In this document: piece by piece, positions 1 to 6,786 of the stretch
Layout: every line of letters begins with the position of its first letter
How positions within the stretch are numbered: position 1 is the first letter of the stretch
Source of the DNA: a virus
DNA: 21,171 bases
IMG/VR virus record: IMGVR_UViG_3300034198_008207
Coordinates: 1 to 21,171 of that record
Reading direction: 5' to 3' (one strand)
The notes under the pieces: generated by a model
Told to the model about the DNA's origin: nothing
Database searches by the model: none
Seen by the model: only the letters and a program-made list of their open reading frames with translations
Position numbers and translations under genes: made by a program

Positions 1-686
1 AGAAGGGCTAGTGCGATTGCTTCTAGTTCATCCCATGTTGATTCTTTAATCGCTGAGCGATCAAATGGCTTGAACTGCTTAAACACTTCTTCTGCAGCTG
101 CTTCGTCAAGACCAAGCTGAGGGACATCCTCGGCAAGGTCACGCGGCTTAATTGGAGTGATGATGTAGTTAGTAGTTTGCTGCTTACCTGTACGGGTAAC
201 AGACCAATACTTAGTAATCAGTGGGCCGGAAGTTGAGTACTCAATACCGGAGAGTTGCTTGAATAGCTTAACGCTAGCAACAAGAATCTGTCGCTGCGGG
301 CCACCTTCAGCACTGTAGTTAATTACAGTAAAAGCCTTCTTGTCTTCGGCTTTGTTACTTAAACGAATACAGAGTGGACAGTTTTTCTGTAAACAAACGT
401 AAGAACGCTTTCCACTTGTCTTTTGGTTTAAAAAGTGCTGCTTATATACAGCAAATGGGCCAGTAACATCTTCTGGATCCATAAAGCGAATAACTTGATA
501 CTCGCCTTCAACAAATTTGAACTCTATTGGGTAATCTCCAACTGGTGCTGAAGACTTTTCTGCCTCATCCCAACCAGACTTAATTACTGTGCTGGTGGAT
601 TGAGCTGGACGATCCGCTAATACGGCGGTTGAAATTGAGAACTGATCGTTCTCTGGAACATATGTGTCCTCGCGGTTTATTGCCAT
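1..686 (-). CDS. Probable gp32-like single-stranded DNA-binding protein (partial, C-terminus outside window)
   Basis: The frame is open from an ATG at 686 to the window edge, giving 228 complete residues. An AGGAG Shine-Dalgarno sequence lies about ten bases upstream. Residues 50-180 alternate beta-like strands as in an OB fold. Inside them is a zinc-ligand pattern, H84, C98, C103 and C106 (the last two as CPLC). This has the His...Cys...Cys-x2-Cys order of the zinc site of T4 gp32 (known ligands His64, Cys77, Cys87, Cys90), though the spacing differs. If correct, the protein coats single-stranded DNA at the phage fork and works with the helicase and primase encoded at 4230-6382. The tail of the visible part (residues 185-228) is acidic and helical. 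Whether it ends in the acidic partner-binding tail typical of such proteins cannot be seen. It is the last gene of the transcript entering from 1560. The alternative is another zinc-containing phage OB-fold protein. Confidence 0.6.
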   Translation of the reverse strand, partial: MAINREDTYVPENDQFSISTAVLADRPAQSTSTVIKSGWDEAEKSSAPVGDYPIEFKFVEGEYQVIRFMDPEDVTGPFAVYKQHFLNQKTSGKRSYVCLQKNCPLCIRLSNKAEDKKAFTVINYSAEGGPQRQILVASVKLFKQLSGIEYSTSGPLITKYWSVTRTGKQQTTNYIITPIKPRDLAEDVPQLGLDEAAAEEVFKQFKPFDRSAIKESTWDELEAIALAL

Positions 687-704
687 TTACTGATTTCTCC
701 TAGT

Positions 705-1172
705 TTAGTTAGTTTCGGTTGCGCGGATTATCTCCCACGCCTCGGCTATCTCATTGCTGAGCTTCCGGTGTTCTGTCCATTCTATACGCTTTATGTATAG
801 AAGTCCAGACTTTTCAAATAGTTCAATCAACTTTTCTACCATAGAACGGGAGTAAAGTCTACGACCCATTTGAGTTTCCCCGCGAACGTTTTGTTTTGCG
901 GGAAGTCTATAAGGTGAAGCTGGAATGTGACCCTCTTTAATCCATGTGCGGATAGTTATTACAGGGCGACCAAGAGCTTCTGCAAGCGCACCAATAGTAA
1001 ACATTTCAACGTCTTTACCGTTAGGCAAGGTCTTTACATATGGTCTTGAATCCCACCCTTGACCAGGCTCTACTTCCTGTTTCTTAGGTTCATGCGCTTT
1101 GCGTTTGCGTTTACTTCCTGGGTAGAACTGATCTAACCCGGAAAACGCGGCTTCAATAAAATCTTCAGTCAT
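705..1172 (-). CDS. MerR-like helix-turn-helix DNA-binding protein
   Basis: A 155-residue protein with a clear winged-helix/MerR-type N-terminal reader in the middle of the chain. Residues 57-84 (MFTIGALAEALGR...TIRTWIKEGHIP) give the helix-turn-helix and the conserved W-x-x-x-G-x-I-P turn. GRRLYSRSMVEKL then matches the wing and third helix. Such domains occur in MerR regulators, excisionases and phage terminase small subunits. The absence of integrase genes and the position next to a DNA-binding protein suggest a regulator or DNA-maintenance factor, but this is inference. The N-terminal 45 residues are rich in Lys, Arg and Glu and look disordered. The ATG start at 1172 overlaps the upstream gene by eight bases, which suggests translational coupling. 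I see no effector-binding domain, so an autonomous ligand-sensing MerR is unlikely. Confidence 0.7.
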   Translation of the reverse strand: MTEDFIEAAFSGLDQFYPGSKRKRKAHEPKKQEVEPGQGWDSRPYVKTLPNGKDVEMFTIGALAEALGRPVITIRTWIKEGHIPASPYRLPAKQNVRGETQMGRRLYSRSMVEKLIELFEKSGLLYIKRIEWTEHRKLSNEIAEAWEIIRATETN

Positions 1173-1560
1173 TACTCTTTACCAAGAAAGCGTATGAAAC
1201 TTTTGCTGGAAACATAATGTCGATGTCTTCTTCTGAAAGTTCTCCAGTGTATACACAAGCTAAAATTTCATTCTCTTGTAGTACAGGCTCCATCTTAATA
1301 CAACGGTCATAAATACCGCGCTTCTTGAGCATTTGCTCGGCAACATCCATATCTAAATTCTTAGTTACCTTGCGTTGTTTAGTTAACACCGCGTCATCTA
1401 CATCTAGAACAAGATGGCCACGATCGTTCTCTTCACCGTAAGCCTCTACGTCTGCGGTTAAACGTTTTTTAATTTCAGCGGTTCTTTCGGAAAGAAGGTC
1501 TGCTTCTTTTTTTAAAGCAAGATATTGTTTTACTGTCTGTTTAATAGATTGAATGTCCAT
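1165..1560 (-). CDS. Hypothetical protein with N-terminal coiled coil (131 aa)
   Basis: Not recognised as a named family. Residues 1-45 form a strongly predicted Lys/Glu-rich helix with a heptad-like pattern (KKEADLLSERTAEIKKRL). A mixed alpha/beta part follows with the conserved-looking segments GHLVLDVDD, a basic KQRKVTK stretch and an acidic C-terminal helix (ELSEEDIDIMF). The protein is small and soluble, with no signal peptide. It has no Shine-Dalgarno sequence before the ATG at 1560; instead a -10-like box ends six bases before the start codon, so the mRNA may begin at the A of the ATG. It is the first gene of a three-gene set with the MerR-like and single-stranded DNA-binding genes, which suggests a DNA-metabolism or regulatory accessory role. 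That role is inference from context only. Confidence 0.7.
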   Translation of the reverse strand: MDIQSIKQTVKQYLALKKEADLLSERTAEIKKRLTADVEAYGEENDRGHLVLDVDDAVLTKQRKVTKNLDMDVAEQMLKKRGIYDRCIKMEPVLQENEILACVYTGELSEEDIDIMFPAKVSYAFLVKSND

Positions 1561-1595
1561 GACGGCAACTTAATGCTCTGCCGTAGGTCTGTCAA
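1561..1595 (-). promoter_or_regulatory. Candidate leaderless promoter for the 131-aa gene
   Basis: On the minus strand a perfect TTGACA (1590-1595) is followed after exactly 17 bases by TAAGTT (1567-1572). The latter fits the actinobacterial -10 consensus TANNNT. Six bases then separate the box from the ATG at 1560, so transcription would start at or next to the A of the start codon. There is no Shine-Dalgarno sequence, as expected for a leaderless message. The box match is seen; promoter activity is inferred. Confidence 0.5.
1562..1584. repeat. Inverted repeat overlapping the candidate promoter (operator-like)
   Basis: ACGGCA at 1562-1567 and TGCCGT at 1579-1584 form a perfect six-base inverted repeat with an 11-base centre. 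It covers the first base of the -10 box and most of the spacer of the candidate promoter, where a repressor site would be expected. A ribbon-helix-helix protein is encoded just upstream at 1736-1882 and could be the ligand (inference). A six-base match can occur by chance. Confidence 0.3.
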
Positions 1596-1739
1596 CTATC
1601 TAGAGCTATTTGCCTTGTGTCCGCGGTACCCGGTCTTTTTCTTGTTCATGCTTCCAGGCTTTTTGTACCCTGACCCGTTAGGGGTAGCGGCAATACGCTG
1701 CTCTAAAGCTTTTTTAATCTTGTCGTGGTGCTTGCTCAT
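1596..1739 (-). CDS. Small very basic hypothetical protein (47 aa)
   Basis: A short open frame starting with ATG at 1739, whose first bases overlap the stop of the ribbon-helix-helix gene as ATGA. The stop is TAG at 1596-1598. The product is 47 residues long and extremely rich in Lys, Arg and His (for example MSKHHDKIKKALEQR and MNKKKTGYRGHKA). It has a short N-terminal helix, a Gly/Pro-rich middle and no hydrophobic segment. This composition suggests contact with nucleic acid or an acidic partner. I do not recognise a family. The tight overlap with the upstream gene and the lack of any other gene in the interval support it as real; the short length keeps confidence moderate. Confidence 0.6.
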   Translation of the reverse strand: MSKHHDKIKKALEQRIAATPNGSGYKKPGSMNKKKTGYRGHKANSSR

Positions 1740-1882
1740 GAGTCTTTTAGGTAATTCTCTAAAGCTTTGATAATGACGCTGGTAACTGTGACGCCCTCTG
1801 TGGCAGCCTTAGCTTGTACGGCTTTCCATAGGTCGTCGGGGACACGAATAGTGCGTGTCGGAGTCTTAGGTGCGTTAGGCAT
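1736..1882 (-). CDS. Ribbon-helix-helix (CopG/Arc-like) DNA-binding protein, 48 aa
   Basis: A 48-residue protein with the classic ribbon-helix-helix layout. The basic strand TRTIRVPDDLWKA (residues 9-21) is the DNA-reading ribbon plus the start of helix A. AKAATEGVTVTSVI then gives helix A, the turn and helix B, and the chain ends in ALENYLKDS. Such proteins act as dimers that place paired beta strands in the major groove of inverted or direct repeats, commonly as autorepressors. The ATG start at 1882 has no usable Shine-Dalgarno sequence nearby. A TACAAT box ends six bases before it, which suggests a leaderless message, and an inverted repeat covers the upstream region. The stop overlaps the next start as ATGA. 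Likely role: a phage transcriptional regulator acting on its own promoter and perhaps on that of the next operon at 1560 (inference). Confidence 0.85.
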   Translation of the reverse strand: MPNAPKTPTRTIRVPDDLWKAVQAKAATEGVTVTSVIIKALENYLKDS

Positions 1883-1888
1883 TAGATA

Positions 1889-1918
1889 ATTGTAAGGTCA
1901 CCCAATGCTTTTTGTTGG
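1889..1918 (-). promoter_or_regulatory. Candidate leaderless promoter for the ribbon-helix-helix gene
   Basis: A TACAAT box (five of six matches to TATAAT) lies at 1889-1894 on the minus strand, six bases before the ATG at 1882. This is the same spacing as the candidate promoter at 1561-1595. The -35 is poor: CCAACA at 1913-1918 with an 18-base spacer matches only three of six positions. The weak -35 would suit an activated or repressed promoter. Activity is inferred. Confidence 0.4.
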
Positions 1919-1921
1919 GTG
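1899..1921. repeat. Inverted repeat between SNF2 helicase and ribbon-helix-helix genes
   Basis: CACCCAA at 1899-1905 and TTGGGTG at 1915-1921 form a perfect seven-base stem with a nine-base loop. It lies eight bases after the helicase stop and overlaps the -35 and spacer of the candidate promoter. As RNA it could be a weak terminator-like hairpin, but no U-run follows on the minus strand. As DNA it is a plausible operator for the ribbon-helix-helix protein encoded next to it. I favour the operator reading, at low certainty. Confidence 0.4.
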
Positions 1922-1929
1922 TACTCCTA

Positions 1930-3519
1930 TTAGACCGTAGAAGCCACTAGGAAGGCTTTTAAGCTGCCAATTGTCATTGGAATACCCCCGCGCTCATCTA
2001 TGCCCTCACCATCTACTACAGCGCTGGCTAAAGCGTTTTTTTGCTGTAAAGCCTCAAACTGTCTGGCTTCAATAGAGCCTTGGACAATAATGTCTTGAAT
2101 AACAATCGAAGGCCAAGTAGAGGAGGCACGCATTATTCGTCCGTTGCGCTGGGTGGCTGCCCCTGACGACCACGGTAAGTCGTAGTTGATGAGGAGGTTA
2201 GCCGCCGGGAGATCCACACCGTAACCACCCGCATCACTACTAATAAGTACGCGAATAGAAGGATCGGTGTTAAACGCAATTTTGTTCTCCTCTTTGGTTT
2301 TAGCGTCAAGTTTTCCTGAATACAAACGGCATTGATCTACGCCTAGCGCTTCCGCCATCATGTCAAGCATGTCTACGTAGGTAGCAAATATAACTACTTT
2401 GTTGGCTTCACTTTGATCAAGAAACTCTTTTACATATTGAACTAAGTACTCAAGCTTAGGTGAGGTCTCTACACCCTCTAACGCGCCTGACTCATTTAAA
2501 TCATTAGCGTAAGCTGAACCTTCGCCTTTGCTTAATAAATATTTACGAGCGCTAGTTCGTAACAAATCTGGATGGGAGCACAGCATCTTTAAACAACCAA
2601 CCTTAGACATAATGCGCCCACGTATTTCGTCCTCAGGCCCACCATGTTTATTTTCATAACCGTAGTGCGCCATGACGTTAAAGGAAGAGCCGTACATCTC
2701 TAAAGCTTCATCTAAATCACTTACAAGATCATCAGCAATTCTGTTGTAAAGTTTAGAAGCTTTGCGGTCAAGCACTATGTTTACTGGCTCTTTATGAATT
2801 GAGTCGGGCAAGTAAGGCGCAACATCTGCGTCTTTCTGCGCCTTACGCACACAAGCTTCTTTCAACTTGGTGTGTAACGTTGGGAGATTTCTGTAACGTT
2901 CTACCGCGCCCCAGCTATTGCGAACAATAAAAGCAGAATCAAAAATATCAAAACGCCCTAGAACAGAAGAGTCTACAAACTGCATAATTGAATAAAGCTC
3001 TTCTGGCTTGCCGTTTTCAATTGGAGTTCCCGTAAGAGCAAATCTAAAAGGAGCGTTGTTAAGCTTCTTTACTGCTTTTGATCGTTTTGATCTGAAAGAT
3101 TTGATAGCGGTTGCTTCGTCAAGTACGACGAATCCTCGGGGAAGTTTTTCGACGAAAGACCAGTCATTAACAATTTGCTCATAGTTAAGAATGATGTAAT
3201 CAACCCCGCTGTTCCGCCAGTCCATGGCTTCAGCGTATTGTTCTGCGCGTTTCTTCGGCGTTCCATCAATGACCAAAGAGTTTGAAGTTCCATTTGTAAA
3301 TTTCGCAATCTGATTATGCCACTGATACTTAAGGCTTGAGAGACAAATAATAAGCCCTGGCTCACTAATTTTCCGCTCATCCATTAAACGTTCTATGGCA
3401 GCAATAGTCAAAACCGTTTTACCCAAACCTAGGTCATAAGCCACCAGCATCTTATTGCGGTCGCACATGCGATCAACAGCCTCCGGCTGGTACGGCAGGA
3501 GTGTCCCTGTAAATGTCAT
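1930..3519 (-). CDS. SNF2-family (superfamily 2) DNA helicase/translocase
   Basis: A 529-residue two-lobe ATPase. Visible motifs in order: Q-like LLPYQPEAVDRM (residues 7-18), motif I DLGLGKT (29-35), motif Ia-like LIICLSSLKYQW (56-67), motif II DEAT (134-137, replacing the usual DEAH), motif III ALTGTPIENG (161-170), and in lobe 2 SSDAGGYGVDLPAANLLINYDLPW followed by QRNGRIMR (motifs V and VI). Phage members of this group remodel DNA at forks, in branch migration or in recombination; ATP hydrolysis drives translocation on duplex DNA. The change of DEAH to DEAT is worth noting but keeps the two acidic residues. It follows the dNMP kinase gene by four bases, with AGGG ahead of the ATG at 3519. 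A second open frame inside it (3069-3380) is only a shadow. No nuclease or HNH domain is attached. Confidence 0.93.
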   Translation of the reverse strand: MTFTGTLLPYQPEAVDRMCDRNKMLVAYDLGLGKTVLTIAAIERLMDERKISEPGLIICLSSLKYQWHNQIAKFTNGTSNSLVIDGTPKKRAEQYAEAMDWRNSGVDYIILNYEQIVNDWSFVEKLPRGFVVLDEATAIKSFRSKRSKAVKKLNNAPFRFALTGTPIENGKPEELYSIMQFVDSSVLGRFDIFDSAFIVRNSWGAVERYRNLPTLHTKLKEACVRKAQKDADVAPYLPDSIHKEPVNIVLDRKASKLYNRIADDLVSDLDEALEMYGSSFNVMAHYGYENKHGGPEDEIRGRIMSKVGCLKMLCSHPDLLRTSARKYLLSKGEGSAYANDLNESGALEGVETSPKLEYLVQYVKEFLDQSEANKVVIFATYVDMLDMMAEALGVDQCRLYSGKLDAKTKEENKIAFNTDPSIRVLISSDAGGYGVDLPAANLLINYDLPWSSGAATQRNGRIMRASSTWPSIVIQDIIVQGSIEARQFEALQQKNALASAVVDGEGIDERGGIPMTIGSLKAFLVASTV

Positions 3520-3523
3520 GGCG

Positions 3524-4057
3524 TTACCCTAGCAGGGCGCGTATCTGCCGAATCAAATTGGGCATATCGCTGTTGTTCTCAATAACGGCGTCAAACTCCC
3601 AACCATCAAGATCAATCTCAGAAATGTGATCGTTAGCAGGCCCGATGCCAATGCGGTTAATTCGCCAGACTTGGCCATTCTTATGACGTTTAATAGCAGC
3701 GGCTTCGTTCTTAAACCTTACGTCTGTAATAACAATCTTTTCGGTAGTGTTGTACTTTCGCAAAGCTTGGTCAATCCAAAAGTCAGTTCCAAAAATGTCG
3801 CGAGCGCCTACGCCAAGGTCTTGAAGTAAACGACGAATTTCCGGAAACTCTGTCTTGGCAGCTTCCCAGCCTTTATAGTCCACAATGTCTTGCAACCTAA
3901 AGTCTGTCCTATTGAACATAATTAACGGATCAACTTCATACAACATTTCTTTAATCTTGTCCGCAAAAGCTACACGTTGATAGTGATGAATACCCATAAG
4001 CATGCCAGCAACTGTGTCTTTCCCTGAACGTGCGTAACCTGAAAGTCCAATGATCAT
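3524..4057 (-). CDS. Deoxynucleoside monophosphate kinase (P-loop)
   Basis: A 177-residue P-loop kinase that would convert dNMPs to dNDPs for phage DNA synthesis, acting in the cytosol. The Walker A motif GYARSGKDT is at residues 7-15. The lid/substrate region carries FADKIKEMLY and GWEAAKTEFPEIRRLLQDLG, with the phage-kinase signature GTDFWIDQAL. A core strand ends in ITDVRFKNEAAAI. The length is short relative to T4 gp1, and the layout fits the compact dNMP/dephospho-CoA kinase-like family common in actinophages and cyanophages. The start ATG at 4057 overlaps the stop of the 59-residue gene as ATGA. Substrate specificity (dGMP, dTMP or hydroxymethyl-dCMP) cannot be told from sequence. Confidence 0.85.
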   Translation of the reverse strand: MIIGLSGYARSGKDTVAGMLMGIHHYQRVAFADKIKEMLYEVDPLIMFNRTDFRLQDIVDYKGWEAAKTEFPEIRRLLQDLGVGARDIFGTDFWIDQALRKYNTTEKIVITDVRFKNEAAAIKRHKNGQVWRINRIGIGPANDHISEIDLDGWEFDAVIENNSDMPNLIRQIRALLG

Positions 4058-4233
4058 TTGTCTGTCTCCACATAAATAGGTACCCGTTCAACTAATACTG
4101 TACCTCTTGCCTTATACCGCCTAAACCACCCATACCCGGCACCGCGAAGGCGTTGCGCTAAATCTGCTATTTGGTTATTACTCGGCTCTCCGTCTACCAA
4201 AAGTTTAACTTTAAACTCAGCAACTTGCTTCAT
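4054..4233 (-). CDS. Small hypothetical protein (59 aa) coupled to primase and kinase genes
   Basis: The ATG at 4231-4233 overlaps the primase stop as ATGA, and the stop TGA at 4054-4056 overlaps the next ATG in the same way. The frame therefore exactly fills the gap between two certain genes. The product (59 residues) begins MKQVAEFKVKLLVDGE, contains a helix NNQIADLAQRLRGAGYGWFRRYKARG, and ends with strands TVLVERVPIYVETD. The beta-alpha-beta pattern with a basic, aromatic GYGWFRRY turn could be a small nucleic-acid or protein-binding fold. I do not recognise a family. It is real by context and by its double overlap. Confidence 0.75.
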   Translation of the reverse strand: MKQVAEFKVKLLVDGEPSNNQIADLAQRLRGAGYGWFRRYKARGTVLVERVPIYVETDK

Positions 4234-5159
4234 AGAACTGCCCTCAATCCATGTACTGAATGTCTAGCGTTAGCTATACCTAAACGTACCTCATCTAAGC
4301 TCATTCCGCCAATATCTTTCATATCTGTATGAGCGTAGCTAAAAAACCACGCTTCCATGCCAAACTCTCTACAGGTGTGAAGCATTTTCATGGAAGCGTT
4401 TTTACCGGCTTCATCGTTATCTAAAGCAAATATAAGACGGTCTGCCCCGCGAAGGTATAAAAGCTGTGAGGCGGACACTAAAGCTCCATAAGTAGCTACG
4501 CCGCCACGTATTCCTACGGAAGCTAAACGAACAACATCTAACGGAGATTCGACAACAATCATGTCGCTTCCAACATATTGTTTATACCCAAATAAAGAAT
4601 CGCTTTTTTTAATTTTTGCCGGGCGGTTATTGAAATAACGTTGCTTGTATCCTTTTTCTTGCCACCCTAAAAGCTTTTCAGTCTTGGCATCCCTAATAGG
4701 AATAATCCAATTTTCATTTCTAGAATCCCAACGAAGCTCGTAAGCCCTGGCCGCCTGTAATGAAAGACCTCTAGCGTCTAGCGCTTCTTGTGGCGGATCT
4801 ACAAAAGCACTGAGCATGGACTCAGTAATAATAGTTGGCTCTTCAATCGGCCCCTTTTGTTCTTGAGTAAGGCGATTAAACCTAGACACTAAAGCAGAAG
4901 GTGAAGCAAACCACTCACGTGCTTTATCAAGTTCAACCCCGCCCACATAACTTAATAAAGTGTAAAGGTTTCCTTTGAACTGACATGAAAAACAAATGAA
5001 CGCCCCTGTATCAGAGTTAATCCAAAACGAAGGGTTTCTATCTGCGTGCCCGGTTCGCTCTTCGTGGGCAGGGCAATAGCTTTGAACTTCATCTCCGCGA
5101 GTGGTTATAGCCTCCATGCCAAGACGAGCAAGGGTGTCCTGCATCTCCTCAACTGTCAT
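4230..5159 (-). CDS. DnaG-type DNA primase (CHC2 zinc finger plus Toprim)
   Basis: A compact 309-residue primase making RNA primers for the lagging strand. The N-terminal CHC2-type zinc finger is visible: C29 and H32 in SYCPAHEE, C56 and C59 in FICFSCQF, with the conserved ADRNPSFWIN between them. The Toprim domain is at about residues 195-265, with the catalytic glutamate E204 in MIVVESPLD and the acidic pair D247 and D249 in ALDNDEAG, which bind metal. A primase core segment (IIPIRDAKTEKLLGWQEKG) lies between the two. There is no C-terminal helicase domain; the helicase is the separate gene just upstream, overlapping by four bases. The chain is shorter than bacterial DnaG (about 600 residues), as in many phages. 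The start ATG at 5159 is fixed by that ATGA overlap. Confidence 0.93.
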   Translation of the reverse strand: MTVEEMQDTLARLGMEAITTRGDEVQSYCPAHEERTGHADRNPSFWINSDTGAFICFSCQFKGNLYTLLSYVGGVELDKAREWFASPSALVSRFNRLTQEQKGPIEEPTIITESMLSAFVDPPQEALDARGLSLQAARAYELRWDSRNENWIIPIRDAKTEKLLGWQEKGYKQRYFNNRPAKIKKSDSLFGYKQYVGSDMIVVESPLDVVRLASVGIRGGVATYGALVSASQLLYLRGADRLIFALDNDEAGKNASMKMLHTCREFGMEAWFFSYAHTDMKDIGGMSLDEVRLGIANARHSVHGLRAVL

Positions 5160-6382
5160 AGATCCTCAGACCCTAACTCTCGGAACTGACCCGTGTCCCA
5201 CTCCCAACATAACGAAACTTCGCTAAGACCAGAGTTACGAGAAGCAACAACGCGTAGTAAACGGGTGTCGTCTACGTTTTCGTCTTCACGCTGTAAACCA
5301 AAAATAACGTCAGCATCTTGGTGAAAGGAGGAAGAGTAACCAATAGCGTCTGCGGAAACTTGTCCCTTCTTCATCTTCCACGAAAGAACCTGAGTTGAAA
5401 TAACAATTGGCTTTTCAATCTTTTGAGCTAAACGTTTTAACGAACGAGTAATGTTAGTAAGAGCCTGAGGTGTGTTTGATTCACCGGTCTGCTCGTCAAT
5501 CATTAAATAAGTTCCGTCAATAAAGACAATGTCTGGGTTCTTGTTTTGAATCTTGCTAGCGATACCGCTTACGGTCTGACCGCCTGATGAATCAATAAAC
5601 CAAAATTTATCCCGCATGTTAGGGATGTTGTTAACTATGCGGTAGTAAATAGATTCTTCTTCAGATGTAAGAGTTCCGGTCATCAAACGCTTATGCGAGA
5701 TTCGAGCACGCATAGCGTAGTAGCGACTAACCTGCTCAGCGTTACTCATCTCAAACGAGTAAAACATTGGGGTATGCCCCTGTAATTGCGCGTTAATAGC
5801 AATCTGTAAAGCAAGCGTTGATTTACCTGTTTTTGGTGGAGCAATAATCACAATGAGCTGTCCCGGTTGAAGTCCAGATGTAGATTGGTCAATCGTGTTA
5901 AACCCTGTGGGAATACCTAAGAGTCCTGGGTTATTTTTACGCCACTCGTAATCTTTAATTGCGGTCTTTGCTGCGCTAGTAATTTCAAGGTCGTTAGAGT
6001 TGTTAAGACCATCTTCTTCAAGCTTGATCAAACCATTCTGCATAGCAAGCAAAGCTGACTCATGGTCTTGCTCTCGCTCTAAAGATTCAAGCGCTGAGCC
6101 AATAGTAGAAACAATGCGCTGCTTACGTCGCTCAGAAGTTAAACGGTCAATTAAATAATAAACACTGTCTGAGCAATTAATTTGTTCATAGGTAGGAAAG
6201 TTCTCAACAATAACCTCAAGGCTTGGACATTCTTGATAGTTAGCGTAATGAGACTGTATAAAACGAAATATCTTTTTATCAGTAGCGTCTGAGAACCAAG
6301 ACTCATTAATATTTTTCTCAAAAACTAAAGAAGCATCACGATCTTCAATAATCTTGCTAATAAGCTTAGCTTGGTTGTTCAT
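5156..6382 (-). CDS. Replicative DnaB-like DNA helicase
   Basis: A 408-residue hexameric 5'-3' helicase of the DnaB/T4 gp41 type, which would unwind DNA at the fork and recruit the primase encoded downstream. An N-terminal helical domain (about 1-125) precedes a RecA-like core that starts at GIPTGFNTIDQSTSGLQPG. Walker A is APPKTGKST at residues 181-189. The SFEMS motif (209-213) and Walker B DIVFIDG (283-290) follow, with ISTQV and the C-terminal arginine-finger region DADVIFGLQRE. All key residues are present. It sits in a coupled block with the loader, SWIM protein, unknown and primase genes. The ATG at 6382 overlaps the preceding stop by four bases. Confidence 0.94.
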   Translation of the reverse strand: MNNQAKLISKIIEDRDASLVFEKNINESWFSDATDKKIFRFIQSHYANYQECPSLEVIVENFPTYEQINCSDSVYYLIDRLTSERRKQRIVSTIGSALESLEREQDHESALLAMQNGLIKLEEDGLNNSNDLEITSAAKTAIKDYEWRKNNPGLLGIPTGFNTIDQSTSGLQPGQLIVIIAPPKTGKSTLALQIAINAQLQGHTPMFYSFEMSNAEQVSRYYAMRARISHKRLMTGTLTSEEESIYYRIVNNIPNMRDKFWFIDSSGGQTVSGIASKIQNKNPDIVFIDGTYLMIDEQTGESNTPQALTNITRSLKRLAQKIEKPIVISTQVLSWKMKKGQVSADAIGYSSSFHQDADVIFGLQREDENVDDTRLLRVVASRNSGLSEVSLCWEWDTGQFRELGSEDL

Positions 6383-6786
6383 AACTTATTGAAGTCCAAT
6401 CCCCAGTGTCCGTATCGTAATAGTCGAGTGGGTATGTCTAGCACACCAACAACCTCTGGTCTATATGGCAATTCTGAAACCAAATGGTTTACAGACTCAT
6501 AGGCAGAGAAGTATCTAAACGGATTAGTTCCCATGCTGTCAAGCATGTCCACAGTTTGAGACAAGTCGTCATCAGACAAATCGTAAGAAACTAATTCCAA
6601 AGTTACGCCTTGCTTAGTCGTGTATAAATAAAGATAACTTAAAATATCACGACGAATTTTCTTGTCCACTTTTGGAACAGGAAATATCTTTAATCGTTTT
6701 TTTACAGTGAGCTCAACCGTTAAGAATATGTCAGATACTACAAGTATTCTTCTGGGGAGCTCGTTGCTGATGTCCCCGTTTCGCAC
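6379..6786 (-). CDS. Hypothetical protein in replication cluster (135 aa)
   Basis: Not recognised. The GTG start at 6786 lies directly after the stop of the SWIM gene, with a modest AGAGG ribosome-binding sequence eight bases before it. The fold looks alpha/beta: a first strand RRILVVSDIF, a helix KIRRDILSYLYLYTT, a strand VTLELVSYDLSDDD, a helix LSQTVDMLDSMG, and a final VVGVLDIPTRLLRYGHWGLDF. That order, and the closing Asp-x-Pro...Tyr-Gly stretch, faintly recalls degenerate HAD-like proteins of actinophages. The usual DxDxT nucleophile motif is absent, so I do not assign an enzyme. Placement between the SWIM and helicase genes, overlapping the latter, suggests an accessory replication role (inference). 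Confidence 0.75.
   Translation of the reverse strand: MRNGDISNELPRRILVVSDIFLTVELTVKKRLKIFPVPKVDKKIRRDILSYLYLYTTKQGVTLELVSYDLSDDDLSQTVDMLDSMGTNPFRYFSAYESVNHLVSELPYRPEVVGVLDIPTRLLRYGHWGLDFNKL

Noticed and set aside
1525-1770. Open frame of 81 codons on the plus strand
   Set aside because: It runs antisense through the two small minus-strand genes and the candidate promoter, shows no family features and has no ribosome-binding site.
1899-1921. Rho-independent terminator after the SNF2 gene
   Set aside because: The stem is only seven pairs and no U-run follows on the transcribed strand. The overlap with promoter elements makes an operator more likely.
3069-3380. 103-codon frame inside the SNF2 helicase gene on the same strand
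   Set aside because: It overlaps helicase motifs that are clearly coded in the main frame, and its own product is low in recognisable structure.
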